DNA of 64,000 nt from Arthrobacter sp. FW305-BF8 (GTDB lineage Bacteria; Actinomycetota; Actinomycetes; Actinomycetales; Micrococcaceae), in NCBI RefSeq assembly GCF_021789315.1, contig NZ_CP084561.1, forward strand, positions 3,410,001-3,474,000, read 5' to 3'. The translations under genes were made by a program, and so were the position numbers. How positions within the stretch are numbered: the stretch's first letter is position 1; every line of letters begins with the position of its first letter. Below are positions 43,236 to 51,117 of this stretch, one piece after another. Below the pieces are notes generated by a model. It saw only the letters and a program-made list of their open reading frames with translations. It did not search any database and had not been told where the DNA came from.

Positions 43236-43772
43236 CTACTGAGGACTCGTCGCGGTCCCTGCTGGGGACGCCGCCGCCGGGAGCTGGTCAGCCGGGCGCC
43301 CTGCGCCCTGGATGCGACGGCCCTCGCCGCGCCGAAGCGAAATGAAGACGACGGCGACGCTGAGCGCCACCAGCGCGGCAACGTACAGGGCCGTCGGCAG
43401 ATCCTCGGCCAGGAGGCGCGGAATAGTACGACCTGGCACAGAGACTGCGAAGCCGAACGCCACAGCGATGCCGATGTAGCTGCCGATCATGTTTCCCCTA
43501 TGCGCGGGTATGTTCCGGCGAACCGCACTGACCAGCCCAAGGGTGACCGTCACGATGGTGAACGCGGAGAGCCCGTGAAGCCAGCTGAAGTGCCCGTTAC
43601 TGACGATCCAGAAACTGCTGAGGCAGACGTAGTACATGGCCGCGACCCACAGGTGTCCCATGGTGCGGTGGATGCGGTCCCGGCGGCGGCGAAGGATCTG
43701 GAACGGGCCAATGGCAAGGACAAAAAGGGCGGCAATAACGTGGCTGGCAAGCAGTACATTCCAAGGCTCCAT
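43236..43772 (-). CDS. DUF2306 membrane protein
   Basis: 178 residues with four predicted helices. HVIAALFVLAIGPFQIL, RDRIHRTMGHLWVAAMYYVCLSSFWI and WLHGLSAFTIVTVTLGLVSA, RRNIPAHRGNMIGSYIG are the DUF2306 pattern, in which conserved His residues (HRTMGH, HG, HRG) could bind haem or metal. C-terminal tail of about 25 residues rich in Ala/Pro. ATG 43772 follows TATCCT by 6 nt (leaderless). Divergent from, and likely controlled by, the MerR gene at 43871. Confidence 0.85.
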   Translation of the reverse strand: MEPWNVLLASHVIAALFVLAIGPFQILRRRRDRIHRTMGHLWVAAMYYVCLSSFWIVSNGHFSWLHGLSAFTIVTVTLGLVSAVRRNIPAHRGNMIGSYIGIAVAFGFAVSVPGRTIPRLLAEDLPTALYVAALVALSVAVVFISLRRGEGRRIQGAGRPADQLPAAASPAGTATSPQ

Positions 43773-43779
43773 GCGTCTA

Positions 43780-43837
43780 GGATAGGAGCACTATCCAGTG
43801 GTGTAAATCAAGATAGCCAGCGCGGCAGCAGCTATCC
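43780..43837. promoter_or_regulatory. Cluster of GATAG/CTATC half-sites between DUF2306 and merR-like gene
   Basis: GGATAG-N5-CTATCC (43780-43796) is a perfect palindrome that overlaps the -10 box of DUF2306. A second pair, GATAGC (43812-43817) and GCTATC (43831-43836), is 13 bp apart. This is a plausible operator region for the adjacent MerR regulator. Confidence 0.55.
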
Positions 43838-43870
43838 AAGAGGCTCCCGTCCGCCGAGGAAGGAGCAAAC

Positions 43871-44494
43871 ATGCAGCTGAAGGAACTCAGCGAGCGGACG
43901 GGAGTCTCCCCCGCCAGCATCAAGTTCTACCTCCGCGAGGGGCTGCTGCCCGCGGGCCGATCGGTGCACGCCACCCGGGCGGAGTATGCGGAACTCCACG
44001 TGAGCCGGCTGGAACTTATCCAGGCGCTGCGGCGTGTGGTCGGACTGAATATCGCCCAGATCGGTTCCCTGCTCAGGATGGCCGACGACGGCGTCCCCCG
44101 CCTTGAGCTCTTGGCCGCAGTCCAGCGCACGGTGCTGGGCCTCGACGCGGTGGGCACCGAGCATGGCGACATGCAGTCATGGGCGGGAGACGCCGTCGTC
44201 CGTTTCCGGAACTGGCCGGACGTGCCGAGCGACGCCAGAAACTCGCTCAATGCCCACTTGGCCCTGATGGAAAGTCTCGGCGTGCAGGTGCCCGACACCT
44301 TGCTCGACGCCTACAGCCAAGCGGTGGACGCCATTGCCACGGTGGACATATCGGCCACCACGGCGCCGGACGACGTCAATGAGCTGATCATGACTGCGGC
44401 TGTCGGCATGCACCTCCACGGCCAACTGGTCCTGAAGCTGCTGGCCCTTGCCCAGGCGAGCCACGCGATTCGGCGCTACACAAAGGACGCTTAA
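43871..44494 (+). CDS. MerR-family transcriptional regulator
   Basis: 207 residues. The N-terminal winged helix is MQLKELSERTGVSPASIKFYLREGLLPAG, then EYAELHVSRLELIQALRRVVGLNIAQIGSLL, as in MerR proteins. The rest (about 75-207) is helical and has no Cys pair, so a metal ligand of the CueR/MerR kind is unlikely. ATG 43871 has AGGAAGGAG upstream. Divergent from the DUF2306 gene. Confidence 0.9.
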   Translation: MQLKELSERTGVSPASIKFYLREGLLPAGRSVHATRAEYAELHVSRLELIQALRRVVGLNIAQIGSLLRMADDGVPRLELLAAVQRTVLGLDAVGTEHGDMQSWAGDAVVRFRNWPDVPSDARNSLNAHLALMESLGVQVPDTLLDAYSQAVDAIATVDISATTAPDDVNELIMTAAVGMHLHGQLVLKLLALAQASHAIRRYTKDA

Positions 44495-44499
44495 GCAGC

Positions 44500-44531
44500 G
44501 ATGCTCCCCCACCGAAAGGTGAGGGAGCATC
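44500..44531. terminator. Hairpin with GAAA tetraloop between merR-like gene and ino1
   Basis: 14-bp arms GATGCTCCCCCACC / GGTGAGGGAGCATC with one mismatch and a GAAA tetraloop. It lies 5 nt after the MerR stop and between convergent genes. The inner sequence CCGAAAGGTGAGG resembles the core of the 32-bp satellite. Confidence 0.7.
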
Positions 44532-44575
44532 GCGTCGAAACCTGCAGGACCTGAGGACGCGTCCGGGGGCGGGGT

Positions 44576-45661
44576 TTAGCGGTCGAGGTCGCCGCGGATG
44601 AAGGCCTCGACCTTTTCGCGGGCGAGGTCGTCGTTGAACTGCTCCGGCGGGGACTTCATGAAGTAGCTCGAGGCCGAGACCAACGGGCCGCCGATGCCAC
44701 GGTCCAGGCCGATCTTCGCCGCACGGATCGCATCGATGATCACACCCGCGGAGTTCGGCGAATCCCAGACCTCCAGCTTGTACTCCAAAGACACCGGCGC
44801 GTCACCGAAGTTCCGGCCCTCCAGGCGGACGAAGGCCCACTTGCGGTCATCCAGCCACTGCACATAATCGGACGGGCCGATGTGGACATCCTTCGCGGCC
44901 AACTCGGCCTCAACATTGGACGTCACGGCCTGGGTCTTGGAAATCTTCTTCGACTCCAGCCGGTCCCGCTCGAGCATGTTCTTGAAGTCCATGTTGCCGC
45001 CCACGTTCAGCTGGTACGTGCGGTCCAGCGTCACACCCCGGTCCTCGAACAGCTTCGCCATCACACGGTGCGTGATGGTCGCACCGATCTGGCTCTTGAT
45101 GTCATCACCCACGATCGGCACACCCGCAGCAGTGAACTTATCAGCCCACTGCTTCGTCCCGGCAATGAACACCGGCAGCGCGTTCACGAACGCCACACCC
45201 GCGTCGATCGCGGCCTGCGCGTAGAACTCCGCGGCCTCCTGCGACCCGACCGGCAGGTAGCAGACCATCACATCGGCCCTGGCGTCCTTCAGGGCCTGGA
45301 CAACATCGACCGGCTCCTCCGTGGACTGCTCGATGGTCTCCAGGTAGTACCGGCCCAGCCCGTCCAGGGTGTGCCCGCGCTGGACCGTCACACCGGTCGG
45401 CGGGACCTCGGCGAGCTTGATGGTGTTGTTCTCGCTGGCCAGGATCGCATCGGCCAGGTCATGTCCGACCTTCTTGCCATCCACATCGAACGCGGCCACG
45501 AACTGCACATCATTGACGTGGTACTTGCCGAACTCCACGTGCATCAGACCCGGAATCGTGGCCTGGGGGTCGGCATCCCGGTAGTAATGGACACCCTGGA
45601 CCAGCGAAGCGGCACAGTTACCCACGCCGACGATAGCTACACGAATCGGATTTGAAGACAC
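44576..45661 (-). CDS. ino1: Inositol-3-phosphate synthase
   Basis: 361 residues, the short actinobacterial form of myo-inositol-1-phosphate synthase. Cyclises glucose-6-phosphate with NAD; the product is the acceptor of MshA and the head-group precursor of phosphatidylinositol. VAIVGVGNCAASLVQGVHYY binds NAD; VMVCYLPVGSQEA, GDDIKSQIGATITHR, TYQLNVGGNMDF and EGRNFGDAPVSLEYKLEVWDSPNSAG are active-site blocks. GTG 45661 has AAAGGAG upstream. A palindrome lies 41 bp before the start. Confidence 0.95.
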   Translation of the reverse strand: MSSNPIRVAIVGVGNCAASLVQGVHYYRDADPQATIPGLMHVEFGKYHVNDVQFVAAFDVDGKKVGHDLADAILASENNTIKLAEVPPTGVTVQRGHTLDGLGRYYLETIEQSTEEPVDVVQALKDARADVMVCYLPVGSQEAAEFYAQAAIDAGVAFVNALPVFIAGTKQWADKFTAAGVPIVGDDIKSQIGATITHRVMAKLFEDRGVTLDRTYQLNVGGNMDFKNMLERDRLESKKISKTQAVTSNVEAELAAKDVHIGPSDYVQWLDDRKWAFVRLEGRNFGDAPVSLEYKLEVWDSPNSAGVIIDAIRAAKIGLDRGIGGPLVSASSYFMKSPPEQFNDDLAREKVEAFIRGDLDR

Positions 45662-45701
45662 GGAACTCCTTTGAGAACAAACTTCATGTGCCCTGCGCGT
45701 C

Positions 45702-45717
45702 CGTACCTTGTTGTACG
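45702..45717 (-). promoter_or_regulatory. Palindrome in the ino1 upstream region
   Basis: CGTAC-N6-GTACG, 41 bp upstream of the ino1 start. Possible operator. The rest of the 180-bp gap between ino1 and the aldo/keto reductase stop holds nothing else I can name. Confidence 0.4.
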
Positions 45718-45841
45718 ACGGCGTCTGACGGGCACCGCGCCACGCGGCGCGCTTATCAGTCTAACCAAACGCCGCCGGCGCCGGCTTTGTTCCCGCCGGC
45801 CCCGGCAGCTTGATTACGTGCCGCTTTGTTGACGTGGGGAA

Positions 45842-46882
45842 TCAGACCCGCTGCGCCCAGAGGTTAATGTCGGATTCGACGGCGAACTCGTCGATCGCGG
45901 TCAGCTCCTCGCCGCTGAACTCAAGGTTGGTGATCGCGGCCAGGCTGTCCTCGAGCTGCCTGACGCTGGAGGCACCGATGAGCGCTGAGGTCACCGGGGA
46001 ACCCTTGGGCTGGTCGCGCAGGATCCAGGCGATGGCCATCTGCGCCAGCGACTGTCCGCGGCCGGCGGCGATGGCGTTCAGCCCCCGGACCCTGTCCAGC
46101 TTGTCCTCCGTCAACGAAGATTCGGACAGGAACCTGGCCTTGGCGGCGCGGGAGTCGGCCGGGACGCCGTTGAGGTAGCGGTCGGTCAGCAGGCCCTGGG
46201 CCAGCGGGGAGAACGCGATGGAGCCGGCGCCCACCTGGTCCAGCGCCTCGTAGAGGTTGGGTGCGCCGTTCTCGGTCCAGCGGTTCAGCATGGAGTAGCT
46301 GGGCTGGTGGATGAGCAGCGGGGTGCCGAGCTCCTTCAGGATGCGGGCAGCCTCGAGCGTCTGCTCCGGGGTGTAGGAGGAGATGCCCGCGTACAGCGCT
46401 TTGCCCGAACGGACAGCGTAATCCAGCGCGCCCATGGTCTCCTCCAGCGGCGTCTCCGGGTCCGGGCGGTGGCTGTAGAAGATGTCCACGTAGTCCAGGC
46501 CCATCCGTTGCAGCGACTGGTCCAGGCTGGAGATCAGGTACTTCCGGGAGCCCCACTCGCCGTACGGGCCGGGCCACATGTAGTAACCGGCCTTGGTGGA
46601 GATGACCAGCTCGTCGCGGTAAGGCTTGAAGTCGTCCTGCAGGTGCCGGCCGAAATTGGTCTCCGCGGAGCCGTCCGGCGGGCCGTAGTTGTTGGCGAGG
46701 TCGAAGTGGTTGACGCCGAGGTCGAAGGCGCGGCGCAGGATGGCGCGCTGTTCGTCGAAGCGCTTGTCGTCGCCGAAGTTGTGCCACAGGCCCAGCGAGA
46801 TGGCCGGCAGTTTCAGGCCGCTGCGTCCGACGCGGCGGTACGGCATGGTGTCATAGCGGGTGTCCGAGGCCACATAAGTCAT
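45842..46882 (-). CDS. Aldo/keto reductase (YghZ/L-glyceraldehyde-3-phosphate reductase type)
   Basis: 346 residues. NADPH-dependent (alpha/beta)8 reductase. Tetrad visible: Asp61 and Tyr66 in HFDLANNYGPP, Lys97 in VISTKAGYYM, His138 in IFYSHRPDP. MPYRRVGRSGLKLPAISLGLW and SKYTPEQ-like GISSYTPEQT match the YghZ/Kv-beta-like branch. The cofactor end has SALIGASSVRQLEDSLAA. ATG 46882 is preferred over ATG 46891 because AGGATGGA lies before it. It follows the trehalose genes on the same strand by convergence in space only; 87 bp separate it from the treZ stop. Confidence 0.9.
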   Translation of the reverse strand: MTYVASDTRYDTMPYRRVGRSGLKLPAISLGLWHNFGDDKRFDEQRAILRRAFDLGVNHFDLANNYGPPDGSAETNFGRHLQDDFKPYRDELVISTKAGYYMWPGPYGEWGSRKYLISSLDQSLQRMGLDYVDIFYSHRPDPETPLEETMGALDYAVRSGKALYAGISSYTPEQTLEAARILKELGTPLLIHQPSYSMLNRWTENGAPNLYEALDQVGAGSIAFSPLAQGLLTDRYLNGVPADSRAAKARFLSESSLTEDKLDRVRGLNAIAAGRGQSLAQMAIAWILRDQPKGSPVTSALIGASSVRQLEDSLAAITNLEFSGEELTAIDEFAVESDINLWAQRV

Positions 46883-46969
46883 ACGTTCCATCCTGCCAGC
46901 CGCACCAAAGCTGCGGGGCTGGCGTCCACCATCCGGTCACCGGCGGTGGACGCCGCCCCAGCAGTTCAC

Positions 46970-48778
46970 TCAGTCACTGACGACGGCGGCGCTCAGCGGG
47001 CCGAGCACCGCGCGCTCACCTTCCAGCCGGACAGCGTCGTCGGTGGCCAGCAGCAGGGCCGTCCCCGCACCCTCCAGGCTCACCGGCTGCTCCGAGAAGT
47101 TGAGCAGCACCTGTACGCCACCGCGCCGGAACCGCAGCCAGCGGGCGTCGTCGTCGAACTCCACCTGCGTGTCCTCAAAGCCCAGCTTGGTGAGGTCCGG
47201 CGTGGAGCGGCGCAGCGCGGTGAGCGAACGGTACAGCTCCAGCAGCCGGGCGTGGTCGCCTTCGCCGGCTTCCGCCCAGTCCAGCTTGGACCGGCGGAAC
47301 GTCTCCGGATCCTGGGGATCGGGCACGACGGCGGGATCCCACCCCATGCGCTCGAACTCTTTGATCCGTCCTTCCGCGGTAGCCTTGCCGAGCTCCGGCT
47401 CCGGGTGGGAGGTGAAGAACTGCCACGGCGTGCTGGCCCCGTATTCCTCGCCCATGAACAGCATGGGCGTGAAGGGTCCCGTCAGGGTCAGCACGGCGGC
47501 GAGCGCCAGGCTCCCGTACGGCAGGGTCTGCGAGAGCCTGTCGCCGGTGGCGCGGTTGCCGATCTGGTCGTGGTTCTGCGAGCAAACCACCAGGGCGGCC
47601 GGGTGGACGGCGCCGAAATTGATCGGCCTGCCGTGGTGCCGTTCACGGAAGCTGGAGTAGCTGCCGTCGTGGAAGAAACCGTCCCGGAGCACCTTGGCGA
47701 GGGCACCCAGCGAGTCGAAGTCGCTGTAGTAGCCCGTGGTCTCACCGGTGACGTTGACGTGGACGGCATGGTGGAAGTCGTCGCTCCACTGCCCTTCCAG
47801 CCCGTACCCGTTGGCGTCCCGCGAATACAGCAACCGCGGGTTGTTGAGGTCGGATTCGGCAATAAGCGTCAGCGGCCGTCCCACCTCGGCGGAGATCTGG
47901 CTGGCCAGCGCCCCGAAGTCCTCAAGGATGTGGACTGCGCGCTCGTCCTTCAGGGCGTGGACGGCGTCGAGCCGCAGGCCGTCCACGCGGTAGTCGCGCA
48001 GCCACATGGCCAGGTTGTCCAGGATGAACCGGCGCACATGGTCGGAGCCGGACCCGTCCAGGTTAACGGAGTCGCCCCACGTGTTGCCCTCGCCCTGCTT
48101 GAGGTAGGGCCCGAACCGCGGCAGGTAGTTCCCGCTGGGGCCGAGGTGGTTGTAGACGACGTCCTGGATCACGCCGAGGCCTGCCGCGTGGGCCGCGTCG
48201 ACGAACCGCTGGTACGCCTCCGGTCCGCCGTAAGCCTCGTGGACGGCGAACCACTGCACGCCGTCATAGCCCCAGTTGTGCGTGCCGTTGAACGCGTTCA
48301 CGGGCAGCAGCTCGATGAAGTCCACGCCCAGGCGGGCGAGGTAGTCCAGCTTGCCGGCGGCCGCATCCAGCGTCCCCTCGGGCGTGAACGTCCCGAGGTG
48401 GAGCTCGTAGATGACCGCACCTTGCAGTTCCCGGCCCTGCCAGCCGTCCTCCTGCCAGGTGTGCTCCCCGGGGTCGAACGTACGGGACAGTGCGTGGACG
48501 CCGTCGGGCTGGCGCCGGGTCCTGGGGTCCGGCAGCGGGGTTTCGTCGCCGTCCAGGAGGTACCCGTAGTCGACTTCACCGCCAGCGGGTGCGTCGGCGG
48601 CGGTCCACCAGCCCTCGTCCTCGGGTCCGGTGCCGGGCCGGCGCTGCATGGCGTAGCGCTCTCCGCCGGCCAGCAGCGTCACGGATCCGGCCTCAGGGGC
48701 CCAGACGTCGAAGCGCCCGGGACCCTGCACGGGCTTTGCGGCTTCGCGAGGGTAGGTTGCCTGGCCTGTCTGCGTCAC
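46970..48778 (-). CDS. treZ: Malto-oligosyltrehalose trehalohydrolase
   Basis: 602 residues, GH13. Releases trehalose from the maltooligosyl-trehalose made by TreY. N-terminal beta-sandwich (FDVWAPEAGSVTLL), then barrel motifs IQDVVYNHLGPSGNYL, GLRLDAVHAL (nucleophile Asp), LIAESDLNNP (acid/base Glu) and CSQNHDQIGNRATGDR. Start GTG 48778 overlaps the treY stop by 4 bp. Last gene of glgX-treY-treZ. Confidence 0.96.
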   Translation of the reverse strand: MTQTGQATYPREAAKPVQGPGRFDVWAPEAGSVTLLAGGERYAMQRRPGTGPEDEGWWTAADAPAGGEVDYGYLLDGDETPLPDPRTRRQPDGVHALSRTFDPGEHTWQEDGWQGRELQGAVIYELHLGTFTPEGTLDAAAGKLDYLARLGVDFIELLPVNAFNGTHNWGYDGVQWFAVHEAYGGPEAYQRFVDAAHAAGLGVIQDVVYNHLGPSGNYLPRFGPYLKQGEGNTWGDSVNLDGSGSDHVRRFILDNLAMWLRDYRVDGLRLDAVHALKDERAVHILEDFGALASQISAEVGRPLTLIAESDLNNPRLLYSRDANGYGLEGQWSDDFHHAVHVNVTGETTGYYSDFDSLGALAKVLRDGFFHDGSYSSFRERHHGRPINFGAVHPAALVVCSQNHDQIGNRATGDRLSQTLPYGSLALAAVLTLTGPFTPMLFMGEEYGASTPWQFFTSHPEPELGKATAEGRIKEFERMGWDPAVVPDPQDPETFRRSKLDWAEAGEGDHARLLELYRSLTALRRSTPDLTKLGFEDTQVEFDDDARWLRFRRGGVQVLLNFSEQPVSLEGAGTALLLATDDAVRLEGERAVLGPLSAAVVSD

Positions 48779-51117
48779 GACTTTCCTCCTGTCTGCGTTA
48801 CTTCTGTATCGGGCACCAGCAGAGCCACGGGGTAGGTCCGGAAGATGTCAGCGATCTTCACGGTCCCCGGTCCGAAGCCGGCGCCGGTCAGTTCGTCCTG
48901 CATGGCGGTCTCAAGTTCGACGGCGGTGTCCCGCCAGCCGCCGTCACGTTCCAGTCCGTAGGGCAGCCGGGTAGCGAGGGTCAATGCACCCGGCGCTCCC
49001 GGGGTGCCACGCTGGAACGCGAGCAGGTGCCCGGCGGCCGCCCCGTTCGCCTGCACCGGGCGGTAGCCGGTGAACAGCTCCGGCCGGTCCCGGCGCAGCC
49101 GCAGTGCACGCGAGGTCACCAGCAGCTTGGTCCGCTCATCTGTGAATGACGGGGGCAGGTCGCCGGCATCAAGCTGCTCCAGTGCGGCACGCCGGTCATC
49201 GAAGCTGAACGGGCGCCGGTTGTCCGGGTCCGTCAGCGACCGGTCCCAGAACTCCGTGCCCTGGTACACGTCCGGGACGCCGGGCATGGTGAGCTGCACG
49301 AGCTTGGCCGAGAGGGAATTCGAGGCACCATGCGGCGCCAGGAGTTCCACGAGCGACTCAACTTCCGCCCGGACCGCAGGATTGTCGAACGCGGCATCGA
49401 CGGCGGCGGCCAGCTTCTCCTCGAACGCAGGATCCGGATCGGTCCAGTTGGTCGAGTTTCCGGCTTCGCGCGCGGCCTTCAGCGCGTAGGACTGCAGGCG
49501 CTCCCGGCTGGCGGGCCAGGCGCCGGCGATGGCCTGCCACAGCAGCGCGGACAGCGGGCCGTCAGGCAGCGGAGCCAGCTCGCGGAGCCGGTTCAGGGCC
49601 TTCTCCCATTCGCCGGCAACCTCGGAGATGACCGAGATCCGCGCCCGGGTGTCCTCGCTGCGTTTGGTGTCGTGCGTGCTGAGTGTGGTCATGGACAGCG
49701 GCAGCTCGGCCTGCCGGCGGGCCATTCTGGTGTGGAACTCGTCGGGCTTCACGGCGAACTCAGTGGGGTCGGCGCCCACTTCCGTGAGCGTGCCCAGGCG
49801 GTTGTAGCGGAAGAACGCGGTGTCCTCCACGCCCTTGGCCATGACCATTCCCGAGGTCTGCTGGAAGCGCCGGGCCAGTTCCAGGTCGGTGTCCAGCAGC
49901 AGCGGCTGCAAAGCCTGGATGCTCTGGTCGAGTTCCGGACGCCGGCGCGCGGCAAGTTCGCACGCCTCCTTCAGGACCTCCGCCCCCTCGGGCAGGTAGG
50001 TGCGGTAGACCGGAAACGCCGCGATGATTTCGGCGATCGCGTCGGCCGCGGCGTCGGCGGCAAGTCCGGCGTCGCTGGGAACGAGCCGGGCCAACCGCAG
50101 GATCTCGGAGTGGAGGATGCCGTCGGTGATCCGGCGCTTGGTCCCCCGGATCATGTCCTCGTAGTCCGCAGGCTCGCCGCCGCGCAGCGAGGCATCCAGC
50201 CGGTCCAGAGCTTCCTGGCCCCGAGGGTCCACGAGAACCCGGTCGACGTCGGCGAGGGCGTCGTAGCCCGTGGTGCCCTCGCATTCGAAGCTGGCAGGCA
50301 GCTGCTCCCCGGGCTCGAGGATCTTTTCGACCAGCAGGTACGCGCCGCCGGTGGCTTCCCGGAGCCGCTTCAGGTACCCCTCGGGGTCGGCCAGGCCGTC
50401 CGGGTGGTCGATCCGGAGGCCGTCCGCGAGCCCCTCACGGAACCAGCGCACCACCTCCTGGTGTGCCTCGTCGAAGACGGCAGGGATCTCCACACGGACG
50501 CCGGCGAGCGTGTTCACCGCGAAGAAGCGGCGGTAGTTCAGCTCGTTGTCCGCGCGCCGCCAGCCCATCAGTTCGTAGTGCTGCCGGGCGTGGACGTCGC
50601 GCGGGGAGTCGCCTTCGGTGTAGCTGCCGTCGGCCAGCGGAAAGCGGTGGTCGTAGTACCGGAGCTCCCCGTCCTTGATTTCCAGCTGGTCCAGGTCATC
50701 GTCGCTGCCGAGGATCGGGAGGCGAATGCGTCCTCCGCCAAGGTCCCAGTCGACGTCGAACGCTTCCGCGTACGGGGACTGGCGCCCCTCCTTGAGCAGC
50801 GACCACCACCAGGGGTTCTGCACCGGCGTGGCGACACCGACGTGGTTGGGCACGATGTCGATCAGCACGCCCATGCCGGCGGCGCGAGCCGCCTTGGAAA
50901 CGGCCGCCAGCCCCTCCGGGCCGCCCCGTTCGGGGTCGACGGCGGAGGGGTCGGTGACGTCGTACCCGTGGTCGGAGCCCTGTTCGGCGGTCAGGACGGG
51001 AGAGAGGTAGACCCAGTCGACGCCGAGCGAGTGCAGGTACGGCACGGTTTCGGCGGCGTCGAACAGCGTGAATCCCTGCCGGATCTGCAGCCGGTACGTG
51101 GAGACTGGCGTTCTCAT
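48775..51117 (-). CDS. treY: Malto-oligosyltrehalose synthase
   Basis: 780 residues, GH13. Turns the reducing-end maltose unit of an alpha-1,4-glucan into a trehalose end by intramolecular transglycosylation. RTPVSTYRLQIRQGFTLFDA opens the family; LIDIVPNHVG, GLRIDHPDGLADPEGYL (nucleophile), YLLVEKILEPGEQL (acid/base) and TTLSTHDTKRSEDTRARI are the barrel motifs. ATG 51117 overlaps the glgX stop by 4 bp. TreY/TreZ were first characterised in Arthrobacter. Confidence 0.97.
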   Translation of the reverse strand: MRTPVSTYRLQIRQGFTLFDAAETVPYLHSLGVDWVYLSPVLTAEQGSDHGYDVTDPSAVDPERGGPEGLAAVSKAARAAGMGVLIDIVPNHVGVATPVQNPWWWSLLKEGRQSPYAEAFDVDWDLGGGRIRLPILGSDDDLDQLEIKDGELRYYDHRFPLADGSYTEGDSPRDVHARQHYELMGWRRADNELNYRRFFAVNTLAGVRVEIPAVFDEAHQEVVRWFREGLADGLRIDHPDGLADPEGYLKRLREATGGAYLLVEKILEPGEQLPASFECEGTTGYDALADVDRVLVDPRGQEALDRLDASLRGGEPADYEDMIRGTKRRITDGILHSEILRLARLVPSDAGLAADAAADAIAEIIAAFPVYRTYLPEGAEVLKEACELAARRRPELDQSIQALQPLLLDTDLELARRFQQTSGMVMAKGVEDTAFFRYNRLGTLTEVGADPTEFAVKPDEFHTRMARRQAELPLSMTTLSTHDTKRSEDTRARISVISEVAGEWEKALNRLRELAPLPDGPLSALLWQAIAGAWPASRERLQSYALKAAREAGNSTNWTDPDPAFEEKLAAAVDAAFDNPAVRAEVESLVELLAPHGASNSLSAKLVQLTMPGVPDVYQGTEFWDRSLTDPDNRRPFSFDDRRAALEQLDAGDLPPSFTDERTKLLVTSRALRLRRDRPELFTGYRPVQANGAAAGHLLAFQRGTPGAPGALTLATRLPYGLERDGGWRDTAVELETAMQDELTGAGFGPGTVKIADIFRTYPVALLVPDTEVTQTGGKS

